7,236 bases of DNA from Prevotellaceae bacterium (lineage in GTDB: Bacteria; Bacteroidota; Bacteroidia; Bacteroidales; Bacteroidaceae): positions 1 through 7,236 of the forward strand of contig JAFLUS010000096.1 in NCBI GenBank assembly GCA_022508685.1, written 5' to 3'. Position 1 is the stretch's first letter, and each line of letters begins with the position of its first letter. Under the pieces are notes generated by a model. It ran no database searches. It had not been told where the DNA came from and saw only the letters and a list, made by a program, of their open reading frames with translations. This document shows positions 6,923 to 7,236 of this stretch, piece after piece. A program made the translations under genes and the position numbers.

Positions 6923-6960
6923 ATTCGGAATTTATTGTAAAAATGCAGTAAATTTCGAAT
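6923..6960 (+). repeat. 12-bp inverted repeat just after rodA
   Basis: ATTCGGAATTTA (6923-6934) and TAAATTTCGAAT (6949-6960) are reverse complements apart from one position, which would be a G-U pair in RNA. The spacer is 14 nt. It starts 12 nt after the rodA stop. There is no following T-run, so it would be a poor intrinsic terminator; stabilising the 3' end of the mRNA is one possible role. AT-rich arms make the predicted stem only moderately stable. Confidence 0.45.
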
Positions 6961-7054
6961 AGGACACTGGCGCATACGAAAATGAAGCATGGAAAGCCAC
7001 CAAAACATGGCATTTTTCCCACATATTTTCAGCCTATGAAAACATGATAAAATT

Positions 7055-7155
7055 GGTATGCATAAACGTTTTTAGTGGTATGCATAAACCATTTTACGTT
7101 TATGCATAAGCGTATTATAGGTTTGTGCATAAGAGAAAAAACGTTTATGCACACC
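7055..7155. repeat. Array of five TGCA-centred dyads, 22-23 bp period
   Basis: TGCA cores start at 7059, 7081, 7103, 7126 and 7148, with spacings of 22, 22, 23 and 22 bp. Each lies in a 14-16 bp imperfect palindrome close to CGTTTATGCATAAACG: GGTATGCATAAACG (7055), GGTATGCATAAACC (7077), CGTTTATGCATAAGCG (7097), GGTTTGTGCATAAG (7120) and CGTTTATGCACACC (7142). AT-rich linkers separate them. As DNA, the sites would fall on one helix face two turns apart, as for cooperative binding of a dimer. As RNA, units 2 and 3 form an 11-bp stem (7079-7089 with 7098-7108) and units 4 and 5 a 9-bp stem. Linkers differ in sequence and units are short, so it is not a CRISPR array. No function is known to me. 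Confidence 0.75.
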
Positions 7156-7192
7156 AAATTTAAGCGGATTGAAAAGCATGATTACATACAAT

Positions 7193-7234
7193 AAAGGCGC
7201 ACGACCAGTGATGCGGTCGTGCGCCTTTGTTTGT
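7193..7234 (+). terminator. Strong intrinsic terminator
   Basis: AAAGGCGCACGACC (7193-7206) pairs perfectly with GGTCGTGCGCCTTT (7215-7228) around an 8-base loop (7207-7214), and TTTGTTTGT follows. A GC-rich 11-bp core with flanking A/T pairs and a T-rich tail is a textbook intrinsic terminator for + strand transcripts. It lies about 280 nt after rodA and is the first strong terminator after the operon. The reverse strand reads CCTTTATTGT after the stem, so it could also act weakly for a convergent gene to the right, beyond the window. Confidence 0.85.
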
Positions 7235-7236
7235 AT

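Larger units (their letters stand above)
6912..7236. other. AT-rich non-coding region after rodA
   Basis: No supportable gene is present in these 325 bases. A short reverse-strand frame (6840-7022) overlaps the end of rodA and has no recognisable product. Composition shifts sharply from GC-rich coding sequence to AT-rich sequence. The stretch contains an inverted repeat (6923-6960), the phased dyad array (7055-7155) and a terminator (7193-7234). The part from about 6961 to 7050 shows nothing I can interpret. If the terminator ends the operon transcript, all of this is 3' untranslated RNA. Confidence 0.8.

Noticed and set aside
6840..7022. Reverse-strand 60-codon frame after rodA
   Set aside because: It overlaps the rodA 3' end, has no recognisable motif and no promoter or start context I can support.
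7055..7155. Possible CRISPR array, because of regularly spaced repeats
   Set aside because: Units are only 14-16 bp, vary in sequence and orientation, and linkers are about 8 bp and AT-rich; there is no spacer-length sequence.

Overview
The window carries a complete cell-elongation (elongasome) operon on the + strand from a member of the Bacteroidota, most likely a Prevotella-like Bacteroidales. The evidence is the gene order (a purH-type gene, then mreB, mreC, mreD, mrdA, rodA), a Bacteroidetes-type -7 promoter element (TAACTTTG), no clear Shine-Dalgarno sequences but A-rich stretches before some starts, and protein features typical of the phylum, notably an enlarged RodA. The family assignment is an inference from gene content and sequence style; no 16S or other marker is present.

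Layout. Positions 1-398 are non-coding: a left-edge inverted repeat with phased TGCA cores (12-68), a long near-perfect palindrome that may terminate an upstream transcript (139-182), a probable promoter (284-311) and a structured leader (318-398). Positions 399-998 encode a stand-alone IMP cyclohydrolase domain, the N-terminal half of a normal PurH. Then come mreB (1070-2095), mreC (2156-3007), mreD (3019-3534), mrdA/PBP2 (3563-5470, apparently with a TTG start) and rodA (5448-6911, overlapping mrdA). Positions 6912-7236 are AT-rich and non-coding: an inverted repeat just after rodA, a five-unit array of TGCA-centred dyads spaced 22-23 bp, and a strong intrinsic terminator at the right edge.

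How the genes work together. MreB forms membrane-bound filaments. MreC and MreD connect these to the periplasmic synthase. RodA polymerises glycan from lipid II and PBP2 cross-links it, giving lateral wall growth. The IMP cyclohydrolase does the last step of IMP synthesis, and its place at the head of the operon would link purine synthesis to wall growth only by co-transcription.

The genes themselves are largely conventional. The least explained signal is in the non-coding flanks: short dyads with a TGCA core, phased at about two helical turns, occur on both sides of the operon (three phased copies at the left edge, five at the right). One unit from each side shares 13 of 14 bases. I know of no named element that matches them.
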